Positions 17,940 to 27,114 of a stretch of DNA of 64,000 bases are shown here, piece by piece. The stretch is from Methylophilaceae bacterium 11 (GTDB lineage Bacteria; Pseudomonadota; Gammaproteobacteria; Burkholderiales; Methylophilaceae). The position numbers and the translations under genes are program-made. The stretch lies in the NCBI GenBank assembly GCA_000525025.1, contig JCKJ01000001.1, forward strand, positions 1,488,001-1,552,000. The letters are read 5' to 3'. Under the pieces are notes generated by a model. It was not told where the DNA came from. It saw only the letters and a list, made by a program, of their open reading frames with translations, and did not search any database. Position 1 is the first letter of the stretch, and every line of letters starts with the position of its first letter.

Positions 17940-18053
17940 TCTATAAGATTAATAAAAATAAATAAATATTTGATTTTATTTGAAATAGTTATTTATACAT
18001 TACTAGCAAAGCGCCTTTAGTAACCACACCCCACAAAACTTATTCAATATCAT

Positions 18054-18797
18054 TCATTGTGTAGCTAGCCAGCTCTGTAATGTCAGCACCCCAAGCTGGG
18101 CATTGCCTTGTGGTGTAAGCGATTGATCATCTATCACCAAACCAAAGTATGCTGATTTATCATCCTGCACTACCTTGCGGGTATCCTGCTTGGCGCTTAG
18201 TGCTGTAGCCACAGCGTCATACAAAGAAATTTTCTGAGGACCCGCAATATCAATAATGCCATTGATAGGTTTTTCCAAGGAGATGGTGGCTAGTATCGAG
18301 GCCACATCTTCTGCTGCGATTGGTTGGAACAGTGCGGAAGTTAATCGCACGGTCTCTCCTTCTGTAGCGGCATGTGCAATGCTGGTTAAGAACTCAAAAA
18401 ACTGAGTAGCACGAACGATTGTGTAAGGAGTTCCCGACGCTTTAATCAGATTCTCTTGTACGAGTTTTGCCCGGAAATAGCCACTATCTTGTAGGTTTTC
18501 TGTGCCAACTACAGAAAGCGCAATATGATGCTTAACGCCTGCGATTTTTTCAGCCGCTGCAATGTTTTTTCCAGCAGTTTCAAAAAAATGCATGACAGCT
18601 GTATCTTCGAAAGAAGGTGAATTGGCAACGTCGACTACAATATCAGCCCCTTGTAGCACCTCTGCCAGGCCTTCGCCAGTAATGGTATTCACGCCCGAGT
18701 TTGGAGAAGCTGGCGTCACTTCATGGCCTAACTTCCGTAAATTGCCAACGAGTTTTGTTCCAATTAAACCTGTACCACCTATCACTACGATTTTCAT
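18054..18797 (-). CDS. NmrA-type atypical short-chain dehydrogenase
   Basis: 247 residues from ATG 18797, which has GAGGAA upstream and begins directly with the Rossmann motif MKIVVIGGTGLIGTKLV; an upstream in-frame ATG at 18878 would run into the divergent gene and is rejected. The NAD(P)-binding motif GGTGLIG is followed by DIVVDVANSPSFED and YFRAKLVQENLIKASGTPYTIVRATQFFEF, typical of NmrA/SDRa proteins that lack the usual YxxxK catalytic pair arrangement. Divergent from the GlxA-type regulator across 61 bp, a common layout for a regulator and its target. Confidence 0.88.
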   Translation of the reverse strand: MKIVVIGGTGLIGTKLVGNLRKLGHEVTPASPNSGVNTITGEGLAEVLQGADIVVDVANSPSFEDTAVMHFFETAGKNIAAAEKIAGVKHHIALSVVGTENLQDSGYFRAKLVQENLIKASGTPYTIVRATQFFEFLTSIAHAATEGETVRLTSALFQPIAAEDVASILATISLEKPINGIIDIAGPQKISLYDAVATALSAKQDTRKVVQDDKSAYFGLVIDDQSLTPQGNAQLGVLTLQSWLATQ

Positions 18798-18858
18798 ATT
18801 TTCTTCCTCAGTTAGCCAAATGCAAGATGTTGACGTGACATTGTAATGGTGAAAGAAT

Positions 18859-19878
18859 ATGGCGGAAATGACATACATCCCTAATTATCCGCCATCGTCC
18901 CAAAAACATGAAAAACTTGTAGTCTTCCTAGCATTTCCACACATGGGTTTACTTGATCTAACAGGAGCGCAAACTGTGTTTTGGGCGGCTTCAAGGTATA
19001 TGCAAGAAAGAGGCTTGCCACCATATGACCGACACACCATCAGCCTGAATGGCGGCCTTGTGAGCAGTGCAGAAGGTGTCGCATTGGATACAAGGACGCT
19101 AGCAGATTTTTCCGATGCTGACATCCATACCATCATTGTGCCTGGCTCCCCACACATCATCGAAGTGCTGAAGGAGTCGGCCACGCTAGCACTATGGTTA
19201 CGCAAAAGGCATGTCAGTGTTCGTCGTATTGCTTCAGTGTGTAGCGGAGCATTCCTACTAGCGCAAGCAGGCTTGCTAGAAGGCAAGCGTGTAGCTACGC
19301 ATTGGGCAATGCTGGATTTACTGCATGCACGGCACCCTTCTATCAAGGTTGATGGAGATGCCATATTCGTTCAAGAAGGCTCCATCTGGACATCAGCAGG
19401 CGTGACAGCGGGGATCGATCTGGCACTTGCACTAGTCGAAGAGGATTGTGGGCGCGATATTGCAATGAAAGTGGCACGCGAGTTAGTCGTGTACATGAAG
19501 CGCTCAGGTGGGCAATCCCAGTTCAGTGCACTGCTGCAATCGCAATCTGGTGATGCTTCGTTTGATGTACTTCACCAGTGGGTTTCGAATAATCTTCAAA
19601 TGAAAGATCTGACCATCGATACCCTTGCCGCTCAGGTATGTATGAGTCCTAGAAACTTTGCGCGTGTCTATAAGCAGAAAACTGGGAGAACGCCAGCCAA
19701 AGCGTTAGAAATATTTAGGCTTGAGGCTGCACGACGACTGTTAGAAGATTCCCTTCATAGCATTCAGGAAATCGCCAATCGATGCGGCTTTGGTGATGAG
19801 GAGCGCATGCGCATTACCTTTCATCGAAATCTGAATGTATCGCCGTCAGAATATCGAAAAAGGTTTTCAGCTAAATAG
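18859..19878 (+). CDS. GlxA-family AraC-type transcriptional regulator
   Basis: 339 residues. The N-terminal half is a DJ-1/PfpI-like domain (VVFLAFPHMGLLDLTGAQTVF, then IASVCSGAFLLAQAG with the conserved Cys and THWAMLDLL). The C-terminal half is an AraC helix-turn-helix pair (LTIDTLAAQVCMSPRNFARVYKQKTGRTPA and SIQEIANRCGFGDEERMRITF). Such proteins activate neighbouring catabolic or stress genes. It probably controls the divergent NmrA-type reductase; the ligand is unknown. Confidence 0.92.
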   Translation: MAEMTYIPNYPPSSQKHEKLVVFLAFPHMGLLDLTGAQTVFWAASRYMQERGLPPYDRHTISLNGGLVSSAEGVALDTRTLADFSDADIHTIIVPGSPHIIEVLKESATLALWLRKRHVSVRRIASVCSGAFLLAQAGLLEGKRVATHWAMLDLLHARHPSIKVDGDAIFVQEGSIWTSAGVTAGIDLALALVEEDCGRDIAMKVARELVVYMKRSGGQSQFSALLQSQSGDASFDVLHQWVSNNLQMKDLTIDTLAAQVCMSPRNFARVYKQKTGRTPAKALEIFRLEAARRLLEDSLHSIQEIANRCGFGDEERMRITFHRNLNVSPSEYRKRFSAK

Positions 19879-19940
19879 CGACTATCGGCGTGGAGATTTA
19901 GCTGGCTTCAACAGCAGCTGGGTAAGTCACCACCATCTGA

Positions 19941-19975
19941 AATAAAAATGCCCATGTTGCAATGCAAACATGGGC
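19941..19975 (-). terminator. terminator of the phosphate transporter gene
   Basis: Nine-base inverted repeat GCCCATGTT / AACATGGGC around an 8-base loop. On the minus strand it is followed by a T-rich tract (complement of AATAAAAA), fitting the end of the PiT gene at 19996. Confidence 0.8.
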
Positions 19976-19995
19976 TGCTTAAAGCACCTGGCAAA

Positions 19996-21606
19996 TTAAA
20001 ACAAGTAGGTAAATAACCAATACAGTGAGCCAGATAGCAACATGGCCATCGGCAGTGTCAACACCCAAGCCGTCAATAAGCTCTTGATTGTTGACCACTG
20101 CAGGCCAGATTTATTGGCTGCCATGGTACCGGCCACGCCAGAAGACAATACATGGGTGGTGGACACTGGCAGGCCATACATGTCTGCAGCACCAATCATA
20201 CTCATGGCGACGAGCTCAGCCGATGCACCTTGTGCATAGGTCAAATGTGTCTTACCAATTTTTTCGCCCACAGTGACGACGATACGCTTCCAGCCAACCA
20301 TGGTGCCCAAACCAAGCGCGATGGCCACTGCAACTTTGACCCATAGCGGGATAAATTTTGTAGAAGCATCTATCTCTTTTTTGAATGCAGTGACATTCTT
20401 CTTGGTATCTTCATCAAAACTAACCGCTTTATCTTTATCAATCAGGCGGATAGCCTCTGAAGTTAAGTACATATCGTTACGCACGTTGCCTACGCTTTCA
20501 CTTGGTACGCGGTCAAATGTACCGTACTCTTTTACCTGACTACCGATTTGTCCGGTAAGTGCGGCCAGCGCAGGTAATACATTGGCGTTGTATTCTTTAG
20601 TGCGGATATAGTCCGAAATGACTTGTCGTGGCTCTGCCGGTGCAGCTGCAGGCGCAATTTTCACCAATGATTGTTGTGTCACTTGCGCCACAGCAACGAA
20701 CTGCGTCATCTGGTCTACAGGCATTGCTCTATTCAAGGCATATGCCATGGGCACAGTACCCACCAATATCAGCATGATTAACCCCATGCCTTTTTGGCCA
20801 TCATTGGAACCATGCGCAAATGACACGCCAGTACAGGTGAGTATGAGTAATCCACGAATCCATACAGGTGGAGGTTTGTTACCTTTGGGCTCTGCATATA
20901 ACTCTTTATTTTTAACAAATGCTTTTAATGCCAGCAATAGCAGCGCTGCAAACACAAATCCAATCATTGGAGATAGCAACAAAGAATAGCCGACTTTAGT
21001 GGCTTGCGCCCAATCCACACCACTGGTACCTGTGCGCCCATGCATCAAGGCATTCGCCACCCCTACACCAATAATAGAGCCAATCAATGTATGGGATGAT
21101 GATGCCGGCAAACCTAGCAACCATGTGCCTAAATTCCATAGGATTGCCGCAATTAGCAACGCAAACACCATGGCAAAGCCGGCACCAGAACCCACTTGCA
21201 GAATGAGCTCAACGGGTAATAAGGAAATAATGCCGAATGCAACTACCCCACTGGAAAAGAGTACGCCCAGAAAATTGAAAAATCCTGACCACACCACGGC
21301 AAAATTGGGCGGGAGAGAATGCGTGTAAATCACGGTGGCTACTGCGTTTGCAGTATCGTGAAAGCCATTGACGAACTCAAACCCCAGTGCGATTAACAGC
21401 GCAACCCCTAACAATATATAAGGCAGTATGGTGGTGGTTTTAACGCCTGTATTCGTCACATCATTCATCAGGCTGATTGCTGTAAATGCCAAACCGCCAA
21501 TTAACAAAGCAACGAATATAATCGCTGTCATTAACCCTGGTTTATGATCAAAATTTGGTTTGATGGGTGGGCTGTAGCTAAGCGTGTTCATATTGGATCC
21601 CGACAT
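19996..21606 (-). CDS. PiT-family inorganic phosphate transporter
   Basis: 536 residues, long for the family because of a central hydrophilic insert (about 300-410). The two signature halves are seen as FEFVNGFHDTANAVATVIYT and VSFAHGSNDGQKGMGLIM, with SSSHTLIGSIIGVGVANA and VSTTHVLSSGVAGTMAANK in the paired helices. It takes up phosphate (usually as metal-phosphate) driven by the proton gradient. An alternative ATG at 21591 has GGGA six bases upstream and may be the true start. It lies 57 bp after the polyphosphate kinase gene on the same strand, linking phosphate uptake with polyphosphate use. Confidence 0.93.
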   Translation of the reverse strand: MSGSNMNTLSYSPPIKPNFDHKPGLMTAIIFVALLIGGLAFTAISLMNDVTNTGVKTTTILPYILLGVALLIALGFEFVNGFHDTANAVATVIYTHSLPPNFAVVWSGFFNFLGVLFSSGVVAFGIISLLPVELILQVGSGAGFAMVFALLIAAILWNLGTWLLGLPASSSHTLIGSIIGVGVANALMHGRTGTSGVDWAQATKVGYSLLLSPMIGFVFAALLLLALKAFVKNKELYAEPKGNKPPPVWIRGLLILTCTGVSFAHGSNDGQKGMGLIMLILVGTVPMAYALNRAMPVDQMTQFVAVAQVTQQSLVKIAPAAAPAEPRQVISDYIRTKEYNANVLPALAALTGQIGSQVKEYGTFDRVPSESVGNVRNDMYLTSEAIRLIDKDKAVSFDEDTKKNVTAFKKEIDASTKFIPLWVKVAVAIALGLGTMVGWKRIVVTVGEKIGKTHLTYAQGASAELVAMSMIGAADMYGLPVSTTHVLSSGVAGTMAANKSGLQWSTIKSLLTAWVLTLPMAMLLSGSLYWLFTYLF

Positions 21607-21663
21607 AATTGATTGTGACTATTCTTCGCTAATTTGATGTCAGTTTGATGACATAGACTGGTA

Positions 21664-22578
21664 TTAATATACTTCAGGGACAAAGAGCTCTTTAGGTACG
21701 GGCATCCGCACATAATCTTCGTGATGTTCGCGCTGTGGCAGCTCAATCACAGGCCGCTTGATTTCCTCATACGGCATCTGATTGAGCAAATGGTGGATAC
21801 AGTTTAATCTAGCTTTCTTCTTGTCCACTGCTTCCACAATGCGCCAAGGTGCTTCTTCGATATGCGTGCGTTCCAGCATGGTTTCCTTGGCTTTGGTGTA
21901 TTGCTCCCAACGACGGCGCGATTCTAAATCCATAGGACTCAACTTCCATTGCTTCAATGGGTCGTGCGCGCGCCCTAAAAAGCGTAAGTGCTGTTCTTCG
22001 TCTGAGATTGAAAACCAATACTTAATCAGCTGGATTCCAGAGCGAACCAACATACGTTCAAAATCGGGGACAGATCGAAAAAACTCTTCGTACTGCGTAT
22101 CGTCGCAAAAGCCCATCACGCGCTCGACACCGGCGCGGTTGTACCAGCTGCGATCAAACAATACAATTTCGCCTGCGGCCGGGAGGTGCGAAACGTAACG
22201 CTGGAAATACCACTGTGTACGCTCACGTTCATTGGGTGCTGGGAGTGCGGCGACTCGACAGATACGTGGATTTAATCGTTGGGTGATGCGTTTGATGACG
22301 CCACCTTTACCCGCAGCATCGCGACCTTCAAACAGGATGACTACTTTATGGCCGGTTGCAGCTACCCAGTCTTGCAGCTTAACTAATTCGCCTTGGAGCC
22401 TGAATAACTCACGGAAATACTTTTGACGGTAACTTTTTTGCTCTGCTGTTTGGTCTAAAGAACCGCTCTCTAGAATTTCAAGATCGCGATCACCGAGCTC
22501 TAACTCCAGCTCTTCATCGTAGCTATCAATCAAATCATTGTGAATACGGCGGACTATTTCATCGTTACTTAGGCTCAT
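21664..22578 (-). CDS. ppk2: polyphosphate kinase 2
   Basis: 304 residues from ATG 22578 (MSLSNDEIVRRIHND), with GGTGAG 7 bp upstream; a TTG at 22593 is also in frame. Walker A is FEGRDAAGKGGVIKRI, Walker B is FDRSWYNRAGVERVMGFC, and the lid region (RSGIQLIKYWFSISDEEQ) and LSPMDLESRRRWEQYTKAKE follow. Single-domain PPK2 enzymes phosphorylate nucleoside diphosphates or monophosphates with polyphosphate. Probably co-transcribed with the PiT phosphate transporter. Confidence 0.95.
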   Translation of the reverse strand: MSLSNDEIVRRIHNDLIDSYDEELELELGDRDLEILESGSLDQTAEQKSYRQKYFRELFRLQGELVKLQDWVAATGHKVVILFEGRDAAGKGGVIKRITQRLNPRICRVAALPAPNERERTQWYFQRYVSHLPAAGEIVLFDRSWYNRAGVERVMGFCDDTQYEEFFRSVPDFERMLVRSGIQLIKYWFSISDEEQHLRFLGRAHDPLKQWKLSPMDLESRRRWEQYTKAKETMLERTHIEEAPWRIVEAVDKKKARLNCIHHLLNQMPYEEIKRPVIELPQREHHEDYVRMPVPKELFVPEVY

Positions 22579-22658
22579 TATTATGCTCACCAACGTAGAG
22601 TGTTAAGCATAAACGGTGAAAATGACAAATTTGTGACGTATTGAAGCTACCAGCAGTT

Positions 22659-24221
22659 TTAGCGACTATGAATATTCACTTTGGGAATGCGATACGCTAG
22701 CCAAAACGCTACCAACACAAGGCCAGTAATAAACCATTGGCTGTCATGCACGGCAGTTACCAGTGCTTCTCTAGCACTGGTCAGTAAATGCAATCCTTCG
22801 CTCTGGCTTAAATGAAATAATTGTAAAAACTGCGCTGATTTTTCATGACTGAATAATATCTGTGGGTTGTCTAGGCTGGGCGCTAGTTCCGGCGCGCTTT
22901 TCAAGGTTAATAAAGTGTGTATTTTCGAGGTATATTGACTTGAAATAATTGAGCCAATCACCGCTGCACCCATCATACTTCCAACCATCCGCATTGACTG
23001 TAGCATGGCAGTAGCAATGCCAAGTTGTGTTCTAGCTGCGCTTGCTTGCACGATAAGCGTTAAGTTTGGGAGCAATAATCCGATGCCTAACCCGCCCAAT
23101 GCCATTGCGCTAAAAATCATGATATGCGCTGTTAGAATAGTGACTTGTGTCATGGCTAATGCTGATATTAAAAATGCAGCCAACCCAACATATAACACTA
23201 CGTTGGGGGAGTCTATGCGTGACATGATTCTTCCATTCACGATACTGCCCACCGTAATAAAAACGGCCAAAGGCGTAACCAAAATACCGGCTTGATTAGG
23301 GGAAAGCCCGAAGCCACCTTGAAACATGAGCGGCGCGTAATACATAATGGCAAATAAACAAAACCCCATCATGGATGACAGTGCAAAGACCGGACCCAGA
23401 ATATTATTCTTGAACATGCCTAATGGCAGAATCGGGTTCTCACAACGGCGTTCCCACCAAAATAAAGTGTAGCCAGCAATAATGCCAAGTACGCCTAATG
23501 GGATTAGCAGCACAGAATATTTATCTTGTAGCAACCATTCAACCATGAGCTGTAAGCTACCAAGGGTTAGCGCAATTAAAAAAGCGCCTAGCCAATCCAT
23601 GCGTGATGGCGGCTGATTTGAATAACGGATTTTTGGTAAAAAGTACCAAATAAACGCAAGGCTTAATATACCGACAGGTAGATTCACAAAGAATACCCAG
23701 CGCCAACCCCAATACTCCGTGAGATAGCCGCCAATCGATGGACCAACAGCGTTAGCTAACCCAAACGCGGTGCTGAATAGCACTTGCCAACGTAAACGTT
23801 CATGGGTGTCCGGAAATATGTCTGGAATGCTCGCAAAAGAGGTTGCGACTAACATGCCGCCGCCAATCCCTTGTAACGCTCTAGCAAAGACTAGTTGAAG
23901 CATACTTTGCGCCATGCCACAAAGCATGGATGCCAGTGTAAATAACACGATAGCAATGACAACAAATGGCTTACGGCCATATTCATCGCCTAATTTACCA
24001 AAGATGGGCACCGCAATGACTGAGGTAAGTAGATACGAAGTACCAACCCATGCATAGAGTTCAAACCCATTGAGCTCTGCGATGACAGTGGGCAATGCGG
24101 TGCCTATGACCGTTTGATCTAGCGCCACCATCACGAGTACGAAGCAAAGCCCCATCATGGCCAAAAGCTTTTGTCTAAAGTCCCTAGGTCTTGCTGGCGC
24201 GTCGGTGGCTTTCAATGACAT
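22659..24221 (-). CDS. MFS multidrug exporter, DHA2 (EmrB/QacA) type
   Basis: 520 residues with about 14 membrane helices. Seen: MVALDQTVIGTALPTVIAEL in helix 1, the loop motif FGKLGDEYGRKPFVV between helices 2 and 3, and FARALQGIGGGMLVATSFASIPDIF, all diagnostic of proton-driven drug:H+ antiporters of the 14-helix class. It diverges from the NemR-like regulator across 194 bp that contains a dyad operator candidate, so it is probably induced together with the electrophile-stress genes on the other side. Confidence 0.92.
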   Translation of the reverse strand: MSLKATDAPARPRDFRQKLLAMMGLCFVLVMVALDQTVIGTALPTVIAELNGFELYAWVGTSYLLTSVIAVPIFGKLGDEYGRKPFVVIAIVLFTLASMLCGMAQSMLQLVFARALQGIGGGMLVATSFASIPDIFPDTHERLRWQVLFSTAFGLANAVGPSIGGYLTEYWGWRWVFFVNLPVGILSLAFIWYFLPKIRYSNQPPSRMDWLGAFLIALTLGSLQLMVEWLLQDKYSVLLIPLGVLGIIAGYTLFWWERRCENPILPLGMFKNNILGPVFALSSMMGFCLFAIMYYAPLMFQGGFGLSPNQAGILVTPLAVFITVGSIVNGRIMSRIDSPNVVLYVGLAAFLISALAMTQVTILTAHIMIFSAMALGGLGIGLLLPNLTLIVQASAARTQLGIATAMLQSMRMVGSMMGAAVIGSIISSQYTSKIHTLLTLKSAPELAPSLDNPQILFSHEKSAQFLQLFHLSQSEGLHLLTSAREALVTAVHDSQWFITGLVLVAFWLAYRIPKVNIHSR

Positions 24222-24380
24222 CTTTTAAAATTCAATCCTAGCGAAGCTGCTGAGTTGATGCACTGAAATACATGCACTGAAAATATGAGTGTAATGGAAT
24301 TAATAATTGAATTTCTACCCTGTAGATATCTTTGTTGATATCTTTTGTATTTTTAATGGTTGAATTATTGAATAAATCAC

Positions 24381-24402
24381 TAGACAACTGGTCTACTAGT
24401 TG
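24381..24402. promoter_or_regulatory. candidate operator of the NemR-like regulator
   Basis: Two overlapping dyads: TAGAC-N5-GTCTA (24381-24395) and CAACT-N8-AGTTG (24385-24402), 14 bp before the regulator start and between it and the divergent MFS gene. The GGTCTA half recurs in a GACCGGTC palindrome at 25102-25109 upstream of the DJ-1 gene. Autoregulation is inferred. Confidence 0.6.
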
Positions 24403-24415
24403 ATATTATTGCGGC

Positions 24416-25009
24416 ATGAATACAGTAAACGACAATATGGATGTACGTAGCCATATACTGGAAACCGCTCAGAAAATTATCAGCAGAAAAGGTTATTCTG
24501 CTGTTGGTTTGAATGAGATTCTGGCAGCAGCTGACGTTCCTAAAGGCTCCTTCTATTATTACTTTAAATCTAAGGATGCCTTTGGTGAAGCCATGCTCCA
24601 AAGCTATTTTGAAGAGTATCACGCCAATATGGATGCAATACTCAACGCTGAAAATCAGACCAATAGCCAGCGCATTTTAAATTACTGGAACCATTGGCAG
24701 GAATCGCAAGCCAGCTTTGATTGCCAAGGTAAGTGTTTGGCTGTTAAGTTGGCTGCTGAAGTTGCGGACTTATCTGAAGCCATGCGCTTAGCACTTAAAT
24801 CTGGGACCGCAGGCATTATTAATCGATTAGCAGAGGCTATTGAGAGTGGGATTGCAGATGGATCATTAAAGACTAAGGTTGAGCCCAGCAGCTTAGCGCA
24901 GACACTTTATCAAATGTGGTTGGGCGCCAGTTTAATGACCAAAATTACACGAGATATGGCACCTATTCACAACGCAATGGCCACCACAAGAAGTCTGTTG
25001 CTTGTGTAA
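24416..25009 (+). CDS. TetR-family regulator, NemR-like
   Basis: 197 residues. The helix-turn-helix (about 12-55) contains GYSAVGLNEILAAADVPKGSFYYYFKSKDAFGEAML. The middle has GKCLAVKLAAEVADLSEAMR with C107, at the place of the redox-sensing Cys of Escherichia coli NemR, and a further C103; the C-terminal LYQMWLGASLMTKITR also fits NemR. NemR responds to reactive electrophiles such as methylglyoxal, quinones and hypochlorite. Divergent MFS exporter and downstream DJ-1-type gene are plausible targets. Formaldehyde-using bacteria meet such electrophiles often; the actual inducer is unknown. Confidence 0.88.
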   Translation: MNTVNDNMDVRSHILETAQKIISRKGYSAVGLNEILAAADVPKGSFYYYFKSKDAFGEAMLQSYFEEYHANMDAILNAENQTNSQRILNYWNHWQESQASFDCQGKCLAVKLAAEVADLSEAMRLALKSGTAGIINRLAEAIESGIADGSLKTKVEPSSLAQTLYQMWLGASLMTKITRDMAPIHNAMATTRSLLLV

Positions 25010-25101
25010 TTGACATTACTTTTTAATATTCATAATTTTTTATTTAACTCAGTTTTTTATACTTTATTTAAACCAGCTATTTTTTTAATTGCATTATATA
25101 C

Positions 25102-25109
25102 GACCGGTC
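25102..25109. promoter_or_regulatory. possible second site for the NemR-like regulator
   Basis: Palindrome GACCGGTC in the context ACGACCGGTCTAATTG, 56 bp before the DJ-1-type gene. It shares the GGTCTA half with the operator candidate at 24390-24395. Short, so only a suggestion. Confidence 0.4.
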
Positions 25110-25164
25110 TAATTGTTGGGAACCGAGCGTATTTTATTATCCCAACATTTAAAGGTAAACGCAT

Positions 25165-25851
25165 ATGAAAATTCTAATCGTACTCACTTCTCATGATCAA
25201 CTAGGCAGCACCGGAAGAAAAACTGGATTCTGGCTAGAAGAGCTTGCTGCCCCCTACTACATTTTTAAGGATGCAGGTGCAGAATTAGTGCTTACCTCCC
25301 CTCTTGGTGGGCAACCCCCGCTAGACCCAAAGAGCAATGAGCCTGATTTTCAAACCGAAGCGACCCATCGCTTTGAAGCCGATGCAGCAGCAAATGCTGC
25401 CTTAGCCAACACCATACGTTTAGACACGATCAATCAAGCGGATTACGATGCAGTATTTTATCCAGGTGGCCATGGCCCATTATGGGATTTGGCTGAAGAT
25501 AAGAGTTCCATACAGTTAATATCAAGTGTATTGGCAGGCCATAAACCTGTAGCATTGGTGTGCCATGCGCCTGGCGTGTTAAGACATATTAAGAATGCTG
25601 ACGGTACGCCACTTGTAAAAGGCAAGAAAGTCACGGGTTTCAAAAACTCGGAAGAAGCTGCGGTTGGGTTATTAGAGATTGTGCCATTTTTGGTAGAAGA
25701 CGAATTGATCAGCAAGGGTGGGCAATATTCCAGCGCTTCAGATTGGGCATCGTATGTGGTGCAAGACGGAAATCTTATTACGGGCCAGAACCCTGCTTCT
25801 TCTGCCGAGGCAGCGAAACAACTTCTGCAGTTTCTAAGTAAAAGGACTTGA
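25165..25851 (+). CDS. DJ-1/PfpI-family protein (Hsp31/glyoxalase III-like)
   Basis: 228 residues. Nucleophile elbow VALVCHAPGVL with C133-H134, acidic partner in GFWLEELAAPYYIF (E25/E26), and VFYPGGHGPLWDL. This set matches the type 1 glutamine-amidotransferase-like group that contains yeast Hsp31 and related glutathione-independent glyoxalases; a protein-repair or glyoxalase role in aldehyde stress is likely but unproven. Good AAAGG-type site before the ATG. Overlaps or abuts the DUF1330 gene and lies downstream of the NemR-like regulator. Confidence 0.9.
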   Translation: MKILIVLTSHDQLGSTGRKTGFWLEELAAPYYIFKDAGAELVLTSPLGGQPPLDPKSNEPDFQTEATHRFEADAAANAALANTIRLDTINQADYDAVFYPGGHGPLWDLAEDKSSIQLISSVLAGHKPVALVCHAPGVLRHIKNADGTPLVKGKKVTGFKNSEEAAVGLLEIVPFLVEDELISKGGQYSSASDWASYVVQDGNLITGQNPASSAEAAKQLLQFLSKRT

Positions 25852-25853
25852 TG

Positions 25854-26147
25854 ATGAGTGCTTATGTGGTGATGATACGGGAGCGCACACTGGACCAAGA
25901 CGAAATGGTGCTGTATGCCCAACTAGCGAAATCAGCGCGGGAGGGGCATCCGGTCACTCCTTTGGCTAGATATGGCGCGATGGAGACTTTAGAAGGTTCT
26001 CCGGCCGAAGGTTGTTTGATTCATGAGTTTCCAACAATCAAAGATGCGCAAAATTGGTACCACAGTGCCAAATATCAGGAAGCACTTAAACATCGACTTA
26101 AAGGCGCTGAATATCGTGTTTTAATCGTTGAAGGTTTAGAGGCTTAA
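25854..26147 (+). CDS. DUF1330-like small protein
   Basis: 97 residues from ATG 25854 (MSAYVVMIRERTLDQDEM), with AAAGGA 7 bp upstream inside the previous gene; an ATG at 25851 that overlaps the preceding TGA is an alternative. A ferredoxin-like alpha/beta-barrel fold is suggested by GAMETLEGSPAEGCLIHEFPTIKDAQNWYHSAKYQEALKHR (central and C-terminal part), the usual DUF1330 pattern with the conserved WY. Function unknown. Translationally coupled to the DJ-1 gene. Confidence 0.85.
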   Translation: MSAYVVMIRERTLDQDEMVLYAQLAKSAREGHPVTPLARYGAMETLEGSPAEGCLIHEFPTIKDAQNWYHSAKYQEALKHRLKGAEYRVLIVEGLEA

Positions 26148-26175
26148 GCAAATTAAATATAACAATGGACAATCA

Positions 26176-27048
26176 ATGATGGGCAATATCAATACTTACC
26201 TGATGGCTACTATGGCTGCAATATTTTGGGGTGCTAACTTTAATTTAGCTAAACCAGTGGTGGCGGAGATGGGCCCCTATATTGCTGGGGCTAGCCGCTA
26301 TATTCTTGCTGCAGCCATTATGGTGCTGATTGCGCTGATCAGAAAAGAGAACATTCCACTACGACATTTGAAGGCTTATCTGACTTTAGGCGTCGTGGGT
26401 GTTTTTGGATTTAATTTGTTTTTCTTTTTAGGGATGGAAACCACCTCTGCTATCAATGGCGCACTCATCATGGCATTAAATCCGCTATTAACAGCTATTT
26501 TGGCGTATCTCATACTGCATGACAAACCCTCTAAACAACAGATGATTGCATTCCCCATTGGCGTGGCTGGCGTAGCGATTGTTGTATTGGGTGCCGGCGC
26601 ACACTTAACACTCTCTATTGGCGACCTTTACATCTGCATAGCCAATGTAAGTTGGGCGCTGTATAACGTGCTCGTTCGTCAAGTAATGCCAAAGAATGTC
26701 AGTGGCATAGCCAATACGGCAGGCATCATGACTGTAGGTGCAATCGCATTGAGCATCGCCGCAATATTGCAAGGTGATCGCTTTGTAGTACCGACACTAG
26801 CTACGGGCGCCTCACTCGCTATGATGGCAGTGGGCGGCGGTGTCTTGGCTTATCTTTTCTGGAATGCGAGCATCGCCAAATTAGGGCCATCAAAAGCGGC
26901 GATTTTTATGAACCTAGTGCCTGTTACCTCCATGGTCATCGCTACGATTGAACGTATACCACCCAATAACGCACAGGTGCTAGGCGCTATCTTAGTCATC
27001 AGCGCGGTAACGTTTAGCTCGTTTTCACAATCAAAATCGACATCTTGA
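26176..27048 (+). CDS. EamA/DMT-family transporter
   Basis: 290 residues and ten predicted helices in two five-helix repeats. The first repeat has AAIFWGANFNLAKPVVAEMGPY and FFLGMETTSAINGALIMALNPLLTAILAYLIL; the second has ANVSWALYNVLVRQVMPK and FLNASIAKLGPS-like residues (FWNASIAKLGPSKAAIFMNL) with the typical late proline. Members export amino acids or other metabolites; the substrate is not evident. It follows the DUF1330 gene by 28 bp and ends at a clear terminator, so the DJ-1, DUF1330 and DMT genes form a unit. Confidence 0.92.
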   Translation: MMGNINTYLMATMAAIFWGANFNLAKPVVAEMGPYIAGASRYILAAAIMVLIALIRKENIPLRHLKAYLTLGVVGVFGFNLFFFLGMETTSAINGALIMALNPLLTAILAYLILHDKPSKQQMIAFPIGVAGVAIVVLGAGAHLTLSIGDLYICIANVSWALYNVLVRQVMPKNVSGIANTAGIMTVGAIALSIAAILQGDRFVVPTLATGASLAMMAVGGGVLAYLFWNASIAKLGPSKAAIFMNLVPVTSMVIATIERIPPNNAQVLGAILVISAVTFSSFSQSKSTS

Positions 27049-27069
27049 TTTGAAAATTCAAACAATATC

Positions 27070-27108
27070 AACAGCGGCAACCAATTAGAATGTATGCCGC
27101 TGTTTTTT
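27070..27108 (+). terminator. rho-independent terminator after the DMT gene
   Basis: AACAGCGGCA / TGCCGCTGTT, 10-bp perfect stem with a 15-base loop, ending in six T. Located just before the convergent PepSY gene. Confidence 0.88.
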
Positions 27109-27114
27109 CGTAAT

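Noticed and set aside
17934-17965. Terminator after chrA
   Set aside because: The stretch TTTTTTATTAATCTATAAGATTAATAAAAA is A/T-only and weakly paired; possible but not good enough to list as a feature.
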